Assembly (NCBI GenBank): GCA_964489715.1
Contig: CAZBAK010000002.1
Location: 13,851 to 77,850 of the forward strand
Direction of reading: 5' to 3'
Length of the DNA: 64,000 nt
Source of the DNA: Tissierella_A sp964489715
Lineage (GTDB): Bacteria; Bacillota; Clostridia; Tissierellales; Tissierellaceae
Part shown: positions 60,669 to 64,000 of the stretch, piece after piece
Layout of the letters: each line of letters starts with the position of its first letter
Numbering within the stretch: position 1 is the stretch's first letter
Notes under the pieces: generated by a model
Told to the model about the DNA's origin: nothing
Databases searched by the model: none
Seen by the model: only the letters and a program-made list of their open reading frames with translations
Program-made: the position numbers and the translations under genes

Positions 60669-60696
60669 GTCAATCTCTCCTTTATATTTTTGTATT

Positions 60697-60727
60697 AAAA
60701 AAACACCTAATGGCTATCAGGTGTTTT
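60697..60727 (-). terminator. Riboswitch-controlled terminator
   Basis: AAAACACCTGATAGCCATTA followed by GGTGTTTTTTT on the minus strand. An upstream AGGTGT can pair with its ACACCT, forming the competing antiterminator. Confidence 0.85.
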
Positions 60728-60739
60728 ATATTCTAACTT

Positions 60740-60965
60740 ACACCTCTTCCTTTTGACTCACACTGAGATAGCTCAACATCAACATACCGAGTAAGTATAT
60801 TGGTGACAGTCCTATACCTATTAAATATAGTCCCAGCTTTAAATTTTGAATATCTAAAGCTTCGGCAAGAACCCCTTTCCCCATCAGATCACAAGCTTTC
60901 AGCCTCCCTAATAGTTACTTTTAATTCCCGCGCCTCTACCCCAACCAGTCTCGGATGAGGATTTC
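60740..60965 (-). promoter_or_regulatory. Lysine riboswitch (L-box)
   Basis: Minus-strand motifs of the lysine aptamer are all in order: GGTAGAGGCGCGGGAATT (60940-60923), GGGAGGCTGAAAGC (60908-60895), GGGGAAAGGGGTTCTTGCCG within 60882-60859, a TAGGACTGTCA block and GAGCTATCT near the 3' end. With lysine bound, the terminator at 60697-60727 should form and shut off the ABC importer. Confidence 0.93.
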
Positions 60966-60982
60966 TATTAAATTTATATATA

Positions 60983-61011
60983 ATAATAGCATGAGAATTT
61001 CTCTTTGTCAA
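60983..61011 (-). promoter_or_regulatory. Promoter of the lysine riboswitch transcript
   Basis: TTGACA (61011-61006) and TATTAT (60988-60983) with a 17-nt spacer, just before the L-box. Confidence 0.78.
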
Positions 61012-61022
61012 ATATTTTTCCC

Positions 61023-61871
61023 TTAAAGATTATATGTCTTTATGGCCAAAGGCAGATTTCTTATAATATCCCTAGCTATCATTCCATACTCTCCCATTTC
61101 CTCCTTGGCCAGATCACCTGCTATTCCATGTAAGTGAACCCCAAGTTTTGCAGCATCAAAGGCTCTTATACCCTGACCCATTAAAGAAGCTATCATGCCT
61201 GTAAGTACATCTCCCGATCCTGCAGAAGCCATACCAGGATTTCCTGTTTCATTTATGTATATTCCCTGTCTTGGTGAAGCTACCACTGTTCTATGTCCCT
61301 TTAAAACCACTATTATATTATGTTTTTTGGCTACTAATTCACTATAGTAAACTCTCTTTTCCTCTAGCTTTTCTATAGATATATCTAAGAATCTGGCCAA
61401 TTCTCCAGGATGAGGAGTAATAACTATACTGGTCTTATGGTCTTTTAAAGCATCCGTATCATCTGATATACAGTTTATAGCATCTGCATCTAAAACTATG
61501 GGAACTCTTGCATTTTTTACTATCTCCTTTACTAGAAAAGTTCTATTTGCATCTACTCCCATACCAGGCCCCAGAGCTATGGCATCCATTCCCTTTATAT
61601 CTTTTAAAATATCCTGCAATGAATCCATAATAAAGTGCCCTGTGCCTCCATCTTGAACTGGCTTTATAATAGCTTCTGTCAGCTTTATGCTCATTATTGT
61701 CTGTAAGCTGGCCGGTATAAGACTATAGACATATCCTGATCCAGTTCTAAGAGAAGCCATAGCTGATAAGTATGCAGCTCCTGTAAATTCTACACTTCCT
61801 CCAATTATAGCTACCTTGCCATAGTCTCCCTTGTGGCTATTTTCATCTCTCTTCTTAAGTAATTTTCTCAT
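61023..61871 (-). CDS. nnrD: ADP-dependent NAD(P)H-hydrate dehydratase
   Basis: Repairs hydrated NAD(P)H (S-epimer) using ADP or ATP. Seen: HKGDYGKVAIIGGSVEFTGA near 12-31, LGPGMGVDANRT near 101, TPHPGELARFL near 152 and the active-site GNPGMASAGSGDVLTGMIAS near 212-231 with the catalytic aspartate. About 282 residues: the dehydratase domain alone, without the NnrE epimerase domain that is often fused. I choose the ATG at 61871 after GGAAGTG; the GTG three codons upstream is inside that site. Confidence 0.93.
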   Translation of the reverse strand: MRKLLKKRDENSHKGDYGKVAIIGGSVEFTGAAYLSAMASLRTGSGYVYSLIPASLQTIMSIKLTEAIIKPVQDGGTGHFIMDSLQDILKDIKGMDAIALGPGMGVDANRTFLVKEIVKNARVPIVLDADAINCISDDTDALKDHKTSIVITPHPGELARFLDISIEKLEEKRVYYSELVAKKHNIIVVLKGHRTVVASPRQGIYINETGNPGMASAGSGDVLTGMIASLMGQGIRAFDAAKLGVHLHGIAGDLAKEEMGEYGMIARDIIRNLPLAIKTYNL

Positions 61872-62064
61872 CAATTTCACTTCCTTTTATAGTTATACTT
61901 AAACTATATACCCTTATTATTTAACTATATTCACCTAAGGCTTATTTTTCATTTGGAAAATTGTGTTATTAATGTGTAATAATTATATTTCCTATTTTAT
62001 TCTGCTGCTTTATGATATAATAAAAAAGATATAGTTATTCAATTTTTAAGTTAGGAGGTTGTGT

Positions 62065-63087
62065 ATGTCTCGCAGAGAAAAAAAAGAGAGAAAGAAAAAG
62101 AAGAGAAAAAAGAGGTCCTTTTTCAAGGTCTTTATAATTTCAGTTATTATATTTATAATTCTAGGTCTAGGTGCTATCTATGGATATAATATACTGAGCC
62201 AGCTAGATAATGTTGAGATACCAACAGATGATGTTGATCTTGGAATAAGTGACAATGTAATAGAGGATAAGGATGTAATGAATATAGCACTATTTGGATT
62301 AGACGAACCTGATGCACCAAACGGCGGTAGATCTGATAGTATTATAATAGCAAGCCTTGATAGAGTACATAAGAAAATAAAGCTTACTTCTATTATGAGA
62401 GATACTTATGTTGATATACCAGGCTATGGTATGAACAAAATAAACCATGCCCATTCCTATGGAGGTCCTGAACTTGCCATAAGAACCATCAATCAAAATT
62501 TCGATATGAATATACGTGAATTTGCCACTGTAGACTTTTTTGGTCTAGAAAAGATAATAGATACACTTGATGGCATCCAAGTGGACGTAAAGGATAGTGA
62601 AGTAAAATATGTAAATATGGGTGTTAGAGGCATGAATAGAATGGACCATAAAACAGCTGGTCAAATTACAGATGGTGGGCTTCAAACACTTACAGGTCGA
62701 CAGGCTGTGGCTTATTCTAGAATAAGAAAAACAGGTGATGGAGACTTTGAAAGAACACAGAGACAGAGATTTGTCTTAGAGCAAGTTATTCACAAGGGAT
62801 TAAATGCAGGAGTAACAAAATATCCAGCCCTTTTAAATACCACTCTTCCCTTTGTTCGAACCAGTCTTACTAAAACTGAAATACTTTCACTGGGTACCTT
62901 TGTACTGACATCAGGTATAGATGAAGTTGATAAGTTTAGGATTCCCCTAAACAAATATCTTTCTGAAGAAAGAATCAATGGAGCAGCGGTTCTTGTACCC
63001 TATACTTTAGAGGACAATGTAGATGCCCTAAAGGATTATATATATAAGGATATAAAAGAAGATATAGATGAATATAATAATCAATAA
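62065..63087 (+). CDS. LytR-CpsA-Psr (LCP) family protein
   Basis: LCP enzymes attach teichoic acids or other anionic polymers to peptidoglycan. Seen: a very basic cytoplasmic N-terminus (residues 2-20), one membrane segment (about 22-42), then an external LCP domain with GLDEPDAPNGGRSDSIIIAS (phosphate-binding region), the catalytic-type block LTSIMRDTYVDIPGYG, INHAHSYGGPELA and the YSRIRKTGDGDFERTQRQ motif with its arginines. 340 residues. ATG at 62065, 6 nt after AGGAGG; the TTG two codons upstream directly abuts the site. Confidence 0.93.
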   Translation: MSRREKKERKKKKRKKRSFFKVFIISVIIFIILGLGAIYGYNILSQLDNVEIPTDDVDLGISDNVIEDKDVMNIALFGLDEPDAPNGGRSDSIIIASLDRVHKKIKLTSIMRDTYVDIPGYGMNKINHAHSYGGPELAIRTINQNFDMNIREFATVDFFGLEKIIDTLDGIQVDVKDSEVKYVNMGVRGMNRMDHKTAGQITDGGLQTLTGRQAVAYSRIRKTGDGDFERTQRQRFVLEQVIHKGLNAGVTKYPALLNTTLPFVRTSLTKTEILSLGTFVLTSGIDEVDKFRIPLNKYLSEERINGAAVLVPYTLEDNVDALKDYIYKDIKEDIDEYNNQ

Positions 63088-63122
63088 AAAAACTAGGTAA
63101 TTTAAATTACCTAGTTTTTTTA
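63085..63122. terminator. Bidirectional terminator
   Basis: AAAAACTAGGTAATTT and AAATTACCTAGTTTTT form a perfect stem between the convergent LCP and glucosaminidase genes. Confidence 0.88.
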
Positions 63123-63136
63123 TGTCTCCATAGTCT

Positions 63137-64000
63137 TTACTTGTATTGTGGTATATCAAATCTCACTCTGGTATTTCGATTATCCTTACAATTTTGTACT
63201 AATTTATAGATACGATTTGTCTGCTTGCTAGCCCAGCCAACATCTGTAGCATACTGGTGCCAAGTTACAAAGGCATTAAATTTCATCTTGTATAAGGTAT
63301 TTTGATCATACCTTGAACTATTTATATAGTTTTCCGATATCCACTTAGCCCCTTCTCTTACAGCTATTTCTGGAGTAAACCAACCCATCTTATAGCCATA
63401 TTCTGAACCTGATTTGGCAGCTGTCTTATCAAAAGCCTGTATACCATACATATTATATACACGTTTTGGTTCAACAGGTTTTCCATCTACAGTATCTACC
63501 ATAATCCCTCTAGCAAGAGCTGAATTTCCATTTCCTGTTTCATGAAGTGCATGAGTAACCAGATATAGTTCATTTACATTATGTTTTTTAGAAGCTTCTA
63601 TAAATGCTGCTCCTGTACCTTCAAGAATGCCCTTACCCTTTAATTCTATATTTAATTCTGCTGCTGTAGCTCCATATTGTCCCCTAAGATCCATAAACAA
63701 GTACATATCCTGAGGTACAACATTTGTATACTTAGCAAAATCTCCCGATATCCAACCTTCTTTGTCATCTAAATTTATCTTAAACCAATTACCCCTTTGC
63801 TCTAAAACTACAAAGACATTTCCTCCACTTACACTGGATACAATCTTGCTTGTAGCATTTGGCTCACTTCTAACATTTAAAGTTCCTGCTGTTACTTCAA
63901 CAGATATAATATGTTGATCACTAGTTTTTGGCTTAAACTGTAGGAAGTTGTTTGGGTCTAGATAGCGTTTTATTTCAGTTCTACTAGCCTTTACCCATTT
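63137..64000 (-). CDS. Peptidoglycan N-acetylglucosaminidase with SH3b domain, C-terminal part
   Basis: A secreted autolysin that cuts peptidoglycan. The reading frame stays open to the right edge, so the N-terminus (signal and any repeats) lies outside. The visible 288 residues hold VKASRTEIKRYLDPNNF, common just before such domains, then an SH3b module (TAGTLNVRSEPNATSKIVSS, GNWFKINLDDKEGWISGDF), then a glucosaminidase domain with the catalytic glutamate in VTHALHETGNGNSALARG, NMYGIQAFD and FTPEIAVREGAKWISENYI. An internal ATG at 63706 should not be taken as the start because the SH3b domain is upstream in frame. Confidence 0.92.
   Translation of the reverse strand, partial: KWVKASRTEIKRYLDPNNFLQFKPKTSDQHIISVEVTAGTLNVRSEPNATSKIVSSVSGGNVFVVLEQRGNWFKINLDDKEGWISGDFAKYTNVVPQDMYLFMDLRGQYGATAAELNIELKGKGILEGTGAAFIEASKKHNVNELYLVTHALHETGNGNSALARGIMVDTVDGKPVEPKRVYNMYGIQAFDKTAAKSGSEYGYKMGWFTPEIAVREGAKWISENYINSSRYDQNTLYKMKFNAFVTWHQYATDVGWASKQTNRIYKLVQNCKDNRNTRVRFDIPQYK

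Noticed and set aside
63137..63706. Complete 189-residue glucosaminidase starting at 63706
   Set aside because: The frame stays open to the window edge with an SH3b domain upstream, so the ATG at 63706 is internal.

Overview
The window reads as chromosomal DNA of an anaerobic, low-GC, Gram-positive Firmicute, most likely of the Clostridia/Tissierellia type. Evidence for this: AT-rich codon use, strong AGGAGG ribosome binding sites, GTG and TTG starts, T-box and lysine riboswitch leaders, AddAB instead of RecBCD, a CWB2 cell-wall protein, an LCP protein, and many genes for amino-acid and nucleoside catabolism. I see no rRNA, tRNA, phage, transposase or CRISPR. The exact genus cannot be fixed from the sequence alone.

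Layout. 0-3 kb (minus strand): start of rho, then glpX, a transaldolase-like gene and fba (sugar phosphates). 3-9 kb: addB-addA. 9-14.8 kb: pyrG, a 29-residue membrane peptide, a nucleotide-sugar dehydratase, ald and a lone allophanate-hydrolase C-terminal domain. 15-20.5 kb: HAD phosphatase, MFS transporter, a membrane-anchored serpin enclosed by inverted copies of a 30-bp palindrome, and psuK-psuG. 20.7-24.3 kb: ECF sigma factor, anti-sigma factor and YfjL-like protein, divergent from a CWB2 surface protein. 24.4-27.8 kb: membrane proteins, one behind an unusual T-box. 27.8-39.9 kb: leuACDB with a Leu-type T-box, then ilvBN-ilvC-ilvD-aminotransferase-racemase with an Ile-type T-box; ilvC has an in-frame stop. 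40-46.8 kb: YitT, NhaC, isoaspartyl dipeptidase, a DUF438/PAS protein, a D,D-carboxypeptidase and YaaA. 47-57 kb is a purine island: nucleobase permease, adenine deaminase and a divergent paralogue behind a leader with four related RNA hairpins, then an aminohydrolase, nucleoside hydrolase, ribokinase and deoD. 57-64 kb: an aminotransferase, a lysine-riboswitch-controlled ABC importer, nnrD, an LCP protein and an N-acetylglucosaminidase that runs off the end.

How it fits together. The purine genes can take nucleosides to free base plus ribose (hydrolase, DeoD, RbsK) and deaminate adenine, feeding purines into catabolism; pseudouridine is broken down separately by PsuK/PsuG. The leu and ilv operons are each read by their own tRNA sensor. 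The ABC importer at 58-61 kb can be assigned to lysine or a close relative from its leader.

Points most worth a second look: the four-copy structured leader at 52.2-52.8 kb with compensatory base changes (best candidate for an undescribed or orphan regulatory RNA); a CTP synthase whose glutaminase cysteine is a serine; the ilvC stop codon; a T-box that seems to lack Stem I; the palindrome-bounded serpin; a CntK-type racemase in the ilv operon; and an adenine-deaminase paralogue that has lost metal-ligand positions.
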